55,314 nt of DNA from Gemmatimonadaceae bacterium (lineage in GTDB: Bacteria; Gemmatimonadota; Gemmatimonadetes; Gemmatimonadales; Gemmatimonadaceae): positions 1-55,314 of the forward strand of contig JALOPO010000001.1 in assembly GCA_025453855.1 (NCBI GenBank). Reading direction: 5' to 3'. Every line of letters starts with the position of its first letter. The stretch's first letter is position 1. The position numbers were made by a program, and so were the translations under genes. Shown one piece after another: positions 7,942 through 16,099 of this stretch. A model generated the notes under the pieces. The model ran no database searches, was not told the origin of the DNA, and was given only the letters and a program-made list of their open reading frames with translations.

Positions 7942-10566
7942 TCAGTGCGGCTTTCGGCGCCGCACCGCGATGATGCGCACATCAGCCCCTTGCCGCCGCC
8001 GCATCCAGGCCATCGCGAGGGCGCGCGGCATTCGCTCGATCTCGCCCGCGCGCGCCGCACGACTCCACGCATCCCAGAGGGCTGCGAAGTTGGGACGCCG
8101 GCCGGGCATCACCAGGAAGTCGATGACGGGCCGCTGGTGGAGCAGCGGATGGCGCCAGTCGGTGGCCTCGCTCAGGGCCGAGTGCTTCGCGGTGTCGATG
8201 GGCACCGAGTAGTCCTTCTTGAGGGTGCTGACGCGGTCGGTCGTCGCGCGCGCGGCCAATGCGTCCGGCTCGAATCGGGTGACGCGTCCCATGCTGTCGC
8301 ACCGCTCGAATGTGACTCCATCGAGCGCGAGGACCCCTAGGCAGTGCGTCGCCCACCACAAGCGTGTCACGTGGGGGGTGAGCAGCCACGGCCACCGGCG
8401 AGCGGCCTCGCCGTCGTTCAGCGGGATCGGATCGGCGATGATCCCGTACTCGTCCAGCCGCATGCCACGCATGGCGGCGAGCAGCGCAGCCCGGAAGCGC
8501 ACCCGGAGCCCGTGGGCATCGGCGTACGCCCCTGGCGTCACCTTGCCCCGCCGCGGGCGCCGCCACTTGCCGCCGTCGGTCACGAACAGCGCGAACGTGC
8601 CAGCGTGCAGTGCTTCCCGCATAGTCGCGTCGGCGGCGATCAAGCTTCGACGCTTGAGCGTGGGGAGCCACACGTGCGTCAGGTACTCGGCCAGCCACCG
8701 GTAGTCCACCGCAACGCGAGGCCACTGCCAGTGTCGCTGCCCGAAGTTCCTCGTCTTCAGCATCGCGAGCTCGTTGCCGAGCGTGACCGCGACTGCGGCT
8801 CCGCCGTAGTGCGAGTCCACCCGGGTGATCTTCTCGAGTGAGCCGTCCGCCGCGTAGGTCGCCTCGATGGTGACCTCCGTTTCGCGCACGCCCACGCGGG
8901 CGGCCCAGTGATTGCGGCAGCGCACGGGGTCGCCGACGAATGCCGCAAAGGCGAGCCACTGCCGCAGGCCCTCGCGATAGGCCTCCTCGGCTCGGTCGAG
9001 CTCCGGGTGCGACTCGCCCCCCTGCCTCCCGCGCTCAATCCGCTCGCCCTTCTGCGCATCAAGCCGGCTTCGCATGCCGTCGCACACTGCCCGCAGGCGA
9101 GACAGCTCGCACTCGGTCCACCAAGGCAGCGCAAAGGCGAGTGCCCAGGGCAGCGAGAACATGGTCGCGGCCTCGCGCTTGTTCTTGACGGGAGTCTCGG
9201 TGCCGAGCACGGACATGAGCGATTCGCGCGCCGTGCGCCATGCCGCCTCCGCTTGTGCGCGCTCGGCGGCCGCCTTCGGCGCGAGCACTCGGCCCTTGGT
9301 GTGGACGGCCGCCACATGCTGCGCCGCGCGCCACGCCGCGTCCGCGTCGGCGCGGACGGAGGGCACGAGGCCGCTCGAGAGCCCGGGGGACGCCTTGAGC
9401 AGGAGGCCGGTGCGGGCTGCCCACACCAGCACGGCTAGGAGGGCAGGGAGCCCGTCAGGCGTGGCTTCGGTCTCGCCGAGCAGGGAGTCGTCGTGAACCG
9501 CGTCGCGCTGCTGCAGTTCGTGCTCATTGAGATAGATCGGGAGCGGCTCAGTCCACCACCGCCAGAGGCGCGTCGTACGCGCGAGGTCGTGAGGGACGAC
9601 CCCCGCCTGTGCCGCGTGGAAGGCGAAGGCCACGATGCGGAGGAGTGCGGCCTCCATGTGGTCCAACGTCGTGTCCGAGCAGGCGATGCCCCCGGTGCGC
9701 CGCAGCGCCTGCCAGCGCTCGACGAGCGCGACCAGCGCCGGGACGACTGGACGCGCGATGTCCAGATGGCCGGCGACGGTCCCCGCGAGCCGACGGCTGG
9801 CGACGAGCCGTGCGGGCACGGGCCAGTGCGGAATCCCGGGGACCTGCAGGGCCGCCAGTTGTCCCAAGGCGGACCGCACGGCGAACCGAGTCTGGCGCTT
9901 CGGGACAAGCGTCGCGAGGCGCTTCCCCAAGGCGAGCGGTTCATTCGGCAGCTCGTCCGGCTGGAAGCCCGCCGCAGTGCAGGCGACCGCCAGGTGCATC
10001 AGGCCCGTGACGACCCCCTCGGTGACCGCCGGGCGATGGGCGCGCACCGCCGCGACCACCTGCTGCCACTCCTCGCTGAGCCGCGAGGTGCGAAGACGCA
10101 CGGGCGCCTTGTCACTAAAGCCGGACACGAGAGCCGTTAGGAGCCGACTTGCCCGCGTGCGGGCGGTGCGGCGCGAGTCGGGCGTGCTCCGCAACGACGC
10201 CACCGCCTCGGGAACGCGGTGCAGGAGCGCCCGGATGTCGGCTCCCTGCGGCCCGTGCTCGAGCGCGTAGCGCGCGCGCCCGACGCTCGCCTCGTCGGGC
10301 GTGAGGGTCGAGAGTGCGGCGTGCACGAGACCAGAGTGGACGTCGCTCCATGCGGACTGCACGGTGCTGGCCGACCATGTGCCCCAGTGCCCGTCCTCGC
10401 CGAGACACTTGGCCGTCAGCCCGGCACGCAGGTGCGGCTGCACCAGCGCGTGGAGATCCGCGAAGCGGATCGGCTGGGCGAGAGAAAGGCGGTGCGTGAG
10501 GCTCCGGGCCGCCTTGGTTCGACGACGTGACGGGCCATGATCCTTGTTCGTTCGGTTCCGCTGCAT
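7942..10566 (-). CDS. Large hypothetical protein (874 aa), possible recombinase-like C-terminus
   Basis: An 874-residue protein of no family I can name. The N-terminus is basic (NRTNKDHGPSRRRTKAAR), and most of the protein is Trp/Leu/Arg-rich helix. Near residue 700 the stretch LTPHVTRLWWATHCLGVL resembles the HxxR box of tyrosine recombinases (usual form TPHDLRHTFATHLL). A basic KWRRPRRGK lies before it and a KKDY after it, so a highly divergent recombinase is possible. The start at 10566 is supported by GGAGG 4 nt upstream; the frame is open to 10692 but reads Pro/Arg-rich. Its size and its place between the sigma-like and kfrA-like genes suggest an element-specific function. Confidence 0.6.
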   Translation of the reverse strand: MQRNRTNKDHGPSRRRTKAARSLTHRLSLAQPIRFADLHALVQPHLRAGLTAKCLGEDGHWGTWSASTVQSAWSDVHSGLVHAALSTLTPDEASVGRARYALEHGPQGADIRALLHRVPEAVASLRSTPDSRRTARTRASRLLTALVSGFSDKAPVRLRTSRLSEEWQQVVAAVRAHRPAVTEGVVTGLMHLAVACTAAGFQPDELPNEPLALGKRLATLVPKRQTRFAVRSALGQLAALQVPGIPHWPVPARLVASRRLAGTVAGHLDIARPVVPALVALVERWQALRRTGGIACSDTTLDHMEAALLRIVAFAFHAAQAGVVPHDLARTTRLWRWWTEPLPIYLNEHELQQRDAVHDDSLLGETEATPDGLPALLAVLVWAARTGLLLKASPGLSSGLVPSVRADADAAWRAAQHVAAVHTKGRVLAPKAAAERAQAEAAWRTARESLMSVLGTETPVKNKREAATMFSLPWALAFALPWWTECELSRLRAVCDGMRSRLDAQKGERIERGRQGGESHPELDRAEEAYREGLRQWLAFAAFVGDPVRCRNHWAARVGVRETEVTIEATYAADGSLEKITRVDSHYGGAAVAVTLGNELAMLKTRNFGQRHWQWPRVAVDYRWLAEYLTHVWLPTLKRRSLIAADATMREALHAGTFALFVTDGGKWRRPRRGKVTPGAYADAHGLRVRFRAALLAAMRGMRLDEYGIIADPIPLNDGEAARRWPWLLTPHVTRLWWATHCLGVLALDGVTFERCDSMGRVTRFEPDALAARATTDRVSTLKKDYSVPIDTAKHSALSEATDWRHPLLHQRPVIDFLVMPGRRPNFAALWDAWSRAARAGEIERMPRALAMAWMRRRQGADVRIIAVRRRKPH

Positions 10567-10674
10567 GCTGCCTCCGATCTTGAGGTGGTGACGCGAGTGT
10601 CCTCGCGGAGGCAGGCTGCCCGCTGGTGGCGGGGGGCGGCGAGGCGCTTGTGCGGGCGCGGGGAGCCCACGGCT

Positions 10675-10809
10675 CGGGTCACGCCGGGTCACGCACTTAG
10701 GGCAGCGCGTTGTACGGCTAGGACATCTTCTTCATCGGCGAGATTCAGGTGTCCGAACCGAACAACTCAACCAGCGGTCAGCGCGGTAATCGGGTCAAGT
10801 CGGGTCACG
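10675..10809. repeat. Two pairs of 10-bp direct repeats (CGGGTCA motif)
   Basis: CGGGTCACG occurs at 10675 and again 10 bp later at 10685. CGGGTCAAG at 10791 is followed 10 bp later by CGGGTCACG at 10801. The two pairs lie 116 bp apart in the same orientation, in the 354-bp gap (10567-10920) between the 874-residue gene and the kfrA-like gene. Helically phased pairs like this suggest protein-binding sites. Apart from these and the hairpin at 10872 I see nothing in the gap. Confidence 0.5.
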
Positions 10810-10871
10810 ACAACGCGTTGCCACCGAGACCTTGGCCGGTGTCCGTGCACGGGCCAACAACAAGAGCCGTA

Positions 10872-10910
10872 GCCCCGGCGCGCACGGGGAAGGTCGTGCA
10901 CGCCGGGGGC
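10872..10910. terminator. Hairpin terminator of the kfrA-like gene
   Basis: GCCCCGGCGCGCACG pairs with CGTGCACGCCGGGGGC with one or two bulged bases around an 8-nt loop. It starts 10 bp after the stop of the minus-strand kfrA-like gene. Confidence 0.55.
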
Positions 10911-10920
10911 GGCGTAGACA

Positions 10921-11763
10921 CTACTTGACGTCAGTCGCCATGGGCTTCTGCGCCCTCGTGCGCCGCAGGCGGCTCGCGCTCGCGGCGGTGACCTGGTCCT
11001 GCAGCTCCTTGCGCGCCCGCTCCGTGGCGGCGAGCTCACCCTCCAAGCGACTGGCGGCGGACTTCGCCTCGAGGGTGACATCGCGCTGCCGGGCGGTCTC
11101 CGCCTCCGCGCGGTCCGCCCGTGCTCGCGCAGCTTCGAGGTCCACCTGCAGACGTGCGAGCTGCTCGGCGACGGCGACCGCGTCGGCCTGAGCGCGCTCC
11201 TGCTGCAGGAGCACCTTGGCGCGGAGCTCTCCGACCTCCTCCTCGGCACGGTCGCACCGACCGCGCAGCTCATCGAGGTCACGGCGCGCCACGTCGAGGG
11301 CGGTACTGGCGTCGTCCGCTCGCGCGGAAGCCTCCTGCGCGACTGCGTTCGCCCTGTTCAGGTCATCCACGAGCTCGTCGCGGTCGGCGCGCAGCTCCTG
11401 TTCGACCTCCTGCAGCCGACGCAGCTCGGCGTCGCGGCTCGCGGCCACTTGGGCGCCGAGCTCCCGGCGCGCCTTCAGCACCAGGCGCTTGAGAGTGAGC
11501 ACCGCGGCGTTCCACTCGTCGTCCACCGGGCCGTCGAACGCCTCGCCGGACGACGACGCCCGCTGGAGGCTGACCTCCCCATCCGCGCCGGCCGCCAGCT
11601 CCTCGTCGTCCCGGAGCGCCGCCAGCACTCGACCGGCGACCTCGCCGCTGCACCCCGCCTCCTGTCGGAGCCGCCGGTACGTGAGCGCTCCCCGCTGCTG
11701 CAGCAACCGCGCGGTCTCCACCAACTCGATCCACCGATCCGATCCGGGTTCCACCCGCTTCAT
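10921..11763 (-). CDS. KfrA-like DNA-binding coiled-coil protein
   Basis: A 280-residue protein. About residues 8-75 match the KfrA N-terminal DNA-binding domain (WIELVETARLLQQRGALTYR, then EVAGRVLAALRDD). About 85-270 is one long Ala/Arg/Glu coiled coil, and the tail is basic. This is the plasmid KfrA plan: a repressor that also has a structural or partition role. The ATG at 11763 is preferred over 11820 and 11946 because it has an AGGTGG-like site and directly precedes the domain. Upstream lie five GATCCGGAT-type sites, plausible autoregulatory operators. No parA, parB or rep gene is visible, so it may belong to an ICE or a fragment of a plasmid. Confidence 0.75.
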   Translation of the reverse strand: MKRVEPGSDRWIELVETARLLQQRGALTYRRLRQEAGCSGEVAGRVLAALRDDEELAAGADGEVSLQRASSSGEAFDGPVDDEWNAAVLTLKRLVLKARRELGAQVAASRDAELRRLQEVEQELRADRDELVDDLNRANAVAQEASARADDASTALDVARRDLDELRGRCDRAEEEVGELRAKVLLQQERAQADAVAVAEQLARLQVDLEAARARADRAEAETARQRDVTLEAKSAASRLEGELAATERARKELQDQVTAASASRLRRTRAQKPMATDVK

Positions 11764-11986
11764 TGGGCCACCTGTGCTTCCGTTCACTCCTGCGCTGGGC
11801 CGGTCGGTCGATCCGGTCATGCCGGAGGGCTGGCCGGCCGGCGGCTCGGCCACTTGGCGAGCGCACGGGGTCAGCGTGGATAGTGTGGGCGGCTCGGCTG
11901 GGGGCGCCCACTCTGGACGCGTGCGGGGCGATCCGGCCGGGTGCAACGGCCATCTGTGGCTTCCTCGCTCCCACTGGGCCGTGGTC

Positions 11987-12063
11987 GATCCGGATCGACA
12001 GCGATCCGGATTGCCTCGCCCGATCCGGATCCTCCTCGATCCGGATCAGAACTGATCCGGTCC
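11987..12063. promoter_or_regulatory. Array of GATCCGGATC palindromes upstream of kfrA-like gene
   Basis: Five copies of GATCCGGAT(C) or close variants start at 11987, 12003, 12022, 12038 and 12054, spaced 16, 19, 16 and 16 bp. Related copies (GATCCGGTC at 11810, GATCCGGCC at 11930) lie nearer the gene. This looks like an iteron-type operator for the KfrA-like protein. The rest of the gap down to 12240 shows no ORF I can support. Confidence 0.7.
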
Positions 12064-12240
12064 ACCGGCCGCCGCCCGCAGCCTCGCCTGCCTGTCCTAG
12101 GCTCTGTGCGACAGGGTGTGGAACGAGCGTCGGAACTCGGGGCTCTGGCGCCCGCCATGCGGTTACATGTTCAGCTCGCCGCGGCCCGTGGCGCGGAGTG
12201 GAGGGTACGCTTCGACCGGGGCGCGCACGTCTCGTCTGGG

Positions 12241-12269
12241 AGGGGTTTCGAGCAGTGCTCGAAACCCCT
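12241..12269. repeat. Perfect 14-bp inverted repeat with 1-nt centre
   Basis: AGGGGTTTCGAGCA (12241-12254) and its exact complement (12256-12269) flank a single G. It lies 63 bp beyond the stop of the minus-strand Cys-rich peptide gene. The 1-nt centre argues against an ordinary terminator loop. An operator, a recombination site or a relic of a mobile element are alternatives. Confidence 0.6.
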
Positions 12270-12331
12270 GGTTGTAGGAACGCCGGCTGGTCACTCGGCG
12301 GTCGTGCAACGTTCTACAAGGTGGCCGGCAA

Positions 12332-12457
12332 TCAGTCGCAGCAGCACTTTCCGCAGCACGGGCTGCCGTCACACCCGCAGGTGCAGGACGGGCAGTCGCA
12401 GCAGCACGCGTCGGTGCAGCAGGTGTCAGTGCGGGTAGCGTAGTCAGCGGTCGTCAT
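12332..12457 (-). CDS. Metallothionein-like 41-residue Cys-rich peptide
   Basis: A 41-residue ORF with 14 cysteines (34%), all in the last 29 residues and grouped as CC, CCC, CxC, CxxC, CxCxC, CC and CCC, with no hydrophobic core. This composition is that of a metallothionein or metal-trapping peptide, although it does not match the SmtA or MymT order by eye. The ATG overlaps the stop of the upstream MerR gene as ATGA (12454-12457), and GAGGT lies 7 nt before it, so translation is coupled. The promoter of that unit is a ZntR-type operator, so the peptide is probably made when the MerR protein binds metal and would sequester Zn, Cd, Pb or Cu in the cytoplasm. It was read directly from the minus strand. 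Confidence 0.8.
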   Translation of the reverse strand: MTTADYATRTDTCCTDACCCDCPSCTCGCDGSPCCGKCCCD

Positions 12458-13128
12458 CGTCGTGACCTCGGGTTGGATGGGGGAAGGTCCTGCTCTTGGA
12501 AGCCTAGGCGGACCAGCGCGTCGCCTGGGGTCGTGCCCGCGTCGTCAAGCGCCTCGTCGTCGCGCGCCTCGTCGAGGGCGCCGATGATGGGGCAACTCGC
12601 GTCGTCTGTCGGGCCGTCGGGTCCGCAGGTCGCCTCGCACGTCTCGACGAGGTCGGCCAGCGCGCCGCGGAGCGCCAGGAGCTGCCGGACGCGGTCGTCG
12701 ATGTCGCGGACCTTGGCCGCGGCCACCTCGCGCGCTGCGACCGCGGCCGCCGGCCGCCGCGCGTCGTCCCGCAGCCGCACGAGCTCTTCGACCTCAGCGA
12801 GCGTGAAGCCGAGCGCCTGGGCGCGCTTGATGAACCGCACCAAGGCCGCCGCCTCGGGCGGGTACTCGCGGTAGCCACTCGCGCGGCGGCCGGTGGGCCG
12901 CAGCAGCCCACGCCGCTCGTAATACCGGAGCGCATCGACGCTCACGCCCGTCCGGGCGGCGAGGGTGCCGATGCGGAGCACGTCGCCTCGGTGAGACCCC
13001 CTCAGCGCCTGGGGAAGGGCCTCACTCACTGGGGCACCCGCATGGCCCGACGCACGGCCCGGCGCACGGCCCGGCGCACGTGTGTCGGGGTTCCGAGGAC
13101 GGTAGGTGGCGGCGGGGGGAATGGTCAC
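12454..13128 (-). CDS. MerR-family metal-responsive regulator (ZntR-like)
   Basis: The MerR core starts at about residue 50 (VLRIGTLAARTGVSVDALRYYERRGLL), followed by a dimerisation helix. The C-terminal loop has Cys at about 164, 168 and 179 and ends SCPIIGAL, as in ZntR/MerR-type divalent-metal sensors. The first 49 residues are Pro/Arg-rich and unusual. The GTG at 13128 is chosen because it lies exactly 7 nt after the -10 of a ZntR-type promoter, as at two other promoters here, which implies a leaderless mRNA. A GTG at 12981 with GAGG 4 nt before it would give a conventional 175-residue protein. The stop overlaps the metallothionein-like ORF. It probably autoregulates this two-gene unit. 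Confidence 0.82.
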   Translation of the reverse strand: MTIPPAATYRPRNPDTRAPGRAPGRASGHAGAPVSEALPQALRGSHRGDVLRIGTLAARTGVSVDALRYYERRGLLRPTGRRASGYREYPPEAAALVRFIKRAQALGFTLAEVEELVRLRDDARRPAAAVAAREVAAAKVRDIDDRVRQLLALRGALADLVETCEATCGPDGPTDDASCPIIGALDEARDDEALDDAGTTPGDALVRLGFQEQDLPPSNPRSRR

Positions 13129-13134
13129 AAATGA

Positions 13135-13166
13135 ATCCTACACTCTGGAGCGCGCTCCAGAGTCAA
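13135..13166 (-). promoter_or_regulatory. ZntR-type MerR promoter of the merR-metallothionein unit
   Basis: On the minus strand TTGACT (13166-13161) and TAGGAT (13140-13135) are 20 bp apart. The spacer carries the dyad CTCTGGAG/CTCCAGAG, the arms known from the E. coli zntA promoter. The overlong spacer is the hallmark of MerR-activated promoters. The -35 contains the stop codon of the preceding merR gene (13163-13165). Confidence 0.85.
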
Positions 13167-13639
13167 GGGGCGGTGCCCTCCTCCCCCGCAGACACATCCC
13201 AGGTGTTGCCGAGGGTGCGCAGGATCTGGCAGTCGGCGACGGCGCGTCCGCCGCGGCACTCACCGATCACGCGTATCAGCTCGGTCCGGAGGGCCGCGAG
13301 TTGCGCGAGTTTCGCCTCGACCTGCGCCAGGTGGGCGCGCGCGAGCTGGTCGACGTCGGCACACGGCCGTCCGGGGTCGTCGGACAGCGACATCAGGTCC
13401 CGCACCTCGTCGAGCGAGAAGCCCAGATCCCGGGCGCGCCGCACGAACCCGAGCCGCTCGACGTCGACCGCGCCGTACCGCCGGTACCGTCCCGCGCCGG
13501 CGCGGGCGGGCGCGGGGAGCACGCCGACGCGCTCGTAGTAGCGGATCGTCTCGGGTGTGGTTCCCGTGCATGCGGCGAGCTCGCCGATGACCAGGGTGGC
13601 GGCCGCGGGAGGCGGAGGGACGGTCGGCGGGCTCGACAT
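13163..13639 (-). CDS. MerR-family regulator, PbrR/CadR-like
   Basis: A 158-residue MerR protein: HTH at about 15-45 (LVIGELAACTGTTPETIRYYE), wing RYRRYGAVDV, long dimerisation helix, and C93, C128 and C137. The spacing of these three Cys (35 and 9) is that of the metal site of PbrR/CadR proteins, so Pb, Cd or Zn is the likely signal. The start at 13639 precedes the core by about 15 Pro/Ala-rich residues and has no clear ribosome site. It is transcribed away from a CadR-type promoter at 13660-13690 and probably controls the TonB-CDF operon as well as the copy of that promoter at 17953. Its stop lies within the -35 of the next merR promoter. Confidence 0.85.
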   Translation of the reverse strand: MSSPPTVPPPPAAATLVIGELAACTGTTPETIRYYERVGVLPAPARAGAGRYRRYGAVDVERLGFVRRARDLGFSLDEVRDLMSLSDDPGRPCADVDQLARAHLAQVEAKLAQLAALRTELIRVIGECRGGRAVADCQILRTLGNTWDVSAGEEGTAP

Positions 13640-13659
13640 GGCCGGGTATCGTGCGGGGG

Positions 13660-13690
13660 TTGACCTTGTAGTTGCTACAGGGTGCAAGAT
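13660..13690 (+). promoter_or_regulatory. CadR/PbrR-type promoter of the TonB-receptor operon
   Basis: TTGACC (13660-13665) and CAAGAT (13685-13690) are 19 bp apart. ACCTTGTAG and CTACAGGGT form a dyad around 3 bp, matching 8 of 9 positions. This resembles known cadA/pbr operators (a CTATAG...CTACAGGGTG pattern). The ATG of the receptor lies 7 nt after the -10. Confidence 0.82.
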
Positions 13691-13696
13691 ACTGGC

Positions 13697-16099
13697 ATGC
13701 GAACCCTTCGCCATCTGAGCCCCTATCCCTACCTGGGCCCACTGCCCCGCGTCGTCCTACTCAGCGTGGCTGTCGTTGCTGCCGTGGCCCCGGGGCGCCC
13801 CGCCGCCGCCCAGCCCGCGGCGACCGCCCGCGATACCCTCGCCACGCTGCGCGTGCGGGTCCGGCGGGACACCGTGCCCGTCGAGGGCGTGGTGGTCCGG
13901 AGCGGCCGCACAGGGACACCCACGGACGCGTCCGGGGCGGCCACCCTACGCCTCCCTGCGGGGCCGCACGCGATCATCACGGCGCGCATTGGCTTCCGGC
14001 CCGACACCACGCGGCTCACGCTGCGCGCGGGTCAGGACACTGCCATCGTGGTGCGGCTCGCCGAGCAGGGGTCGGCCCTCGAGGCCGTCGTCGTGACGTC
14101 CACGCGCGGCGAGCGCCGCATCGAGGACACGCCGCTTCGGGTCGAGGTGCTCGACGAGGAGGAGATCGCCGAGAAGGTGGCGATGACGCCGGGTGACATC
14201 GCCATGATGGTCAACGAGACGAGCGGGCTCCGGGTGCAGACTACCAACCCGTCTCTCGGCGGCGCCAACGTTCGCATCCAGGGGCTCCGCGGCCGGTACT
14301 CGCTCATCCTCGCCGACGGGCTGCCGCTCTACGGCGGCCAGGCGGGCGGGCTCGGGCTGCTGCAGATCCCGCCGGTGGACCTCGGGCGCGTCGAGATCAT
14401 CAAGGGCAGCGCGTCGGCACTCTACGGCAGTTCGGCGCTGGGCGGCGTGATCAACCTGGTGAGCCGACGCCCCGGCGACGACCGTGACGGTACGGCGCTC
14501 GTGAACCAGACCTCGCGCGGCGGCACCGACGGGGTGGCGTTCCTGTCCGGGCCCGCGTCGGAGCGGTGGGGGTACACGCTGCTCGCCGGCGCGCACCAGC
14601 AGCGGCGGAACGACCTGGACGGCGACGGCTGGACCGACATGCCCGGGTACGAGCGCGCGGTCGTCCGGCCCCGCTTCTACTTCGACGACGGCCGCGGGCG
14701 CACGGCGTTCCTGACGGGCGGGGTCACCGCCGAGAACCGGACGGGCGGCACGCTCGACGGCCGCACGGTGCCGGACGGCGGCCCGTACGGCGAGGCGCTG
14801 CGCACGCGGCGCGCGGACGTGGGCGGGCTCGCGCGATGGGTGGCCCCGGACTCCGGAGGCTTGGCCGGCATCGGCGCGCTCCGCGGGTCCATCCTCACCG
14901 TGCGGGGCTCCGCCGTCGAGCAGCGCCACGGCCACCGGTTCGGCGCGGTCCGGGAGGAAGACCGGCACCGCACCTGGTTCGGCGAGGCGGCCCTGACGGT
15001 CCCGCGCGTCGTCGGCGGCCGACCCGTGACCACGGTCCTCGGCGCCGCGCTCCAGCAGGACGCCTACCGCAACGCCGACGTCGCCGGCTTCGACTACACG
15101 TTCACGGTCCCTGCGGCGTTCGCGCAGCTCGACGTCTACCCGGCTGCCTGGCTGTCGCTCTCGGCCAGCGCGCGCCTCGACGCGCACAACGCGTACGGCA
15201 CGTTCGTGAACCCGCGGGTCTCGGCGCTCCTGCGCCGGCCGAGTGAGGGCGCGCTCGCCGGCTGGACGACGCGGCTCTCGGGCGGCACGGGGGCGTTTGC
15301 CCCCACGCCGTTCACCGAGGAGACCGAGGCCACGGGGCTCGCTCCCTTGGCCCCGCTGGCGGGCCTCGTGGCCGAGCGGGCGCGCAGCGCCTCGCTGGAC
15401 GTCGGCGGGCCCGTCGCGACGGCGCTCGGCCGGCTGGAGGTCAACGTAACGGCGTTCGGCTCGCGCATCGCGCACCCGCTCGCGGTCGTGGACGCCGCCG
15501 GCGTCACGGCCGCCGGCGCGCGTCGCATCGCCCTGCAAAACGCCCCCTTACCAACGCGCACCTGGGGCGGCGAGTTCCTCGCGCGCCTCGTGCACCCGCT
15601 GGGCGAGGAGCTCCCCGGCGGTGAGGAAGCGCCGTCTCTGCGGATCACGGGCACGTACACGTACCTGCGCTCGAGGGAGTGCGACCCGGATCGCGCGTCC
15701 GCAGGCGCGGCCTGCGCACGCCGTGAGGTGCCGCTGACGCCCCGGCACGCCGCGGGCGTCGTCACGACCCTGGAGCAGGAGGGGATGGGCCGCGTGGGGC
15801 TCGAGGTCTACTACACGGGGCGGCAGACGCTCGAGAACGACCCGTACCGCGCCGAGAGCCGACCGTACGTCGTCGTGGGGCTGTTAGGCGAGCGGGCGTT
15901 CGCGACGCCGGCTGGCGTCGCCCGGCTGTTCGTCAACCTGGAGAACCTGACCAACGTGCGACAGACCCGGTTCGACCCGCTGCTGCTGCCCAGCCGCGGC
16001 CAGGGAGGGCGGTGGGCGACGGACGCGTGGACGGAGCTCACCGGCTTCACCGTCAACGCCGGCGTGCGGCTCGGCTTCGGGCATCGGGAGGACCGATGA
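13697..16099 (+). CDS. TonB-dependent outer-membrane receptor
   Basis: An 800-residue outer-membrane receptor. The signal peptide ends near AAAQ (about residue 40). A carboxypeptidase-regulatory-like beta domain (about 45-125) is followed by the plug domain (about 135-245, with NVRIQGLRGRYSLILADGLPL and RVEIIKGSASALYGSSALGGVINL) and a 22-strand-type barrel. Such receptors import metal complexes or other large ligands with ExbBD-TonB energy. The gene is divergent from the PbrR-like merR under a CadR-type promoter, and its stop overlaps the CDF gene by ATGA. The ATG at 13697 is preferred over 13682 because the latter lies upstream of the predicted transcript start. An uptake-type receptor activated by a metal-resistance regulator is unusual; it may import a chelator or work in export. 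Confidence 0.9.
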   Translation: MRTLRHLSPYPYLGPLPRVVLLSVAVVAAVAPGRPAAAQPAATARDTLATLRVRVRRDTVPVEGVVVRSGRTGTPTDASGAATLRLPAGPHAIITARIGFRPDTTRLTLRAGQDTAIVVRLAEQGSALEAVVVTSTRGERRIEDTPLRVEVLDEEEIAEKVAMTPGDIAMMVNETSGLRVQTTNPSLGGANVRIQGLRGRYSLILADGLPLYGGQAGGLGLLQIPPVDLGRVEIIKGSASALYGSSALGGVINLVSRRPGDDRDGTALVNQTSRGGTDGVAFLSGPASERWGYTLLAGAHQQRRNDLDGDGWTDMPGYERAVVRPRFYFDDGRGRTAFLTGGVTAENRTGGTLDGRTVPDGGPYGEALRTRRADVGGLARWVAPDSGGLAGIGALRGSILTVRGSAVEQRHGHRFGAVREEDRHRTWFGEAALTVPRVVGGRPVTTVLGAALQQDAYRNADVAGFDYTFTVPAAFAQLDVYPAAWLSLSASARLDAHNAYGTFVNPRVSALLRRPSEGALAGWTTRLSGGTGAFAPTPFTEETEATGLAPLAPLAGLVAERARSASLDVGGPVATALGRLEVNVTAFGSRIAHPLAVVDAAGVTAAGARRIALQNAPLPTRTWGGEFLARLVHPLGEELPGGEEAPSLRITGTYTYLRSRECDPDRASAGAACARREVPLTPRHAAGVVTTLEQEGMGRVGLEVYYTGRQTLENDPYRAESRPYVVVGLLGERAFATPAGVARLFVNLENLTNVRQTRFDPLLLPSRGQGGRWATDAWTELTGFTVNAGVRLGFGHREDR

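Noticed and set aside
13682..13696. ATG at 13682 as start of the TonB receptor
   Set aside because: It lies between the -35 and -10 of the MerR-type promoter, upstream of the expected transcript start; ATG 13697 fits.
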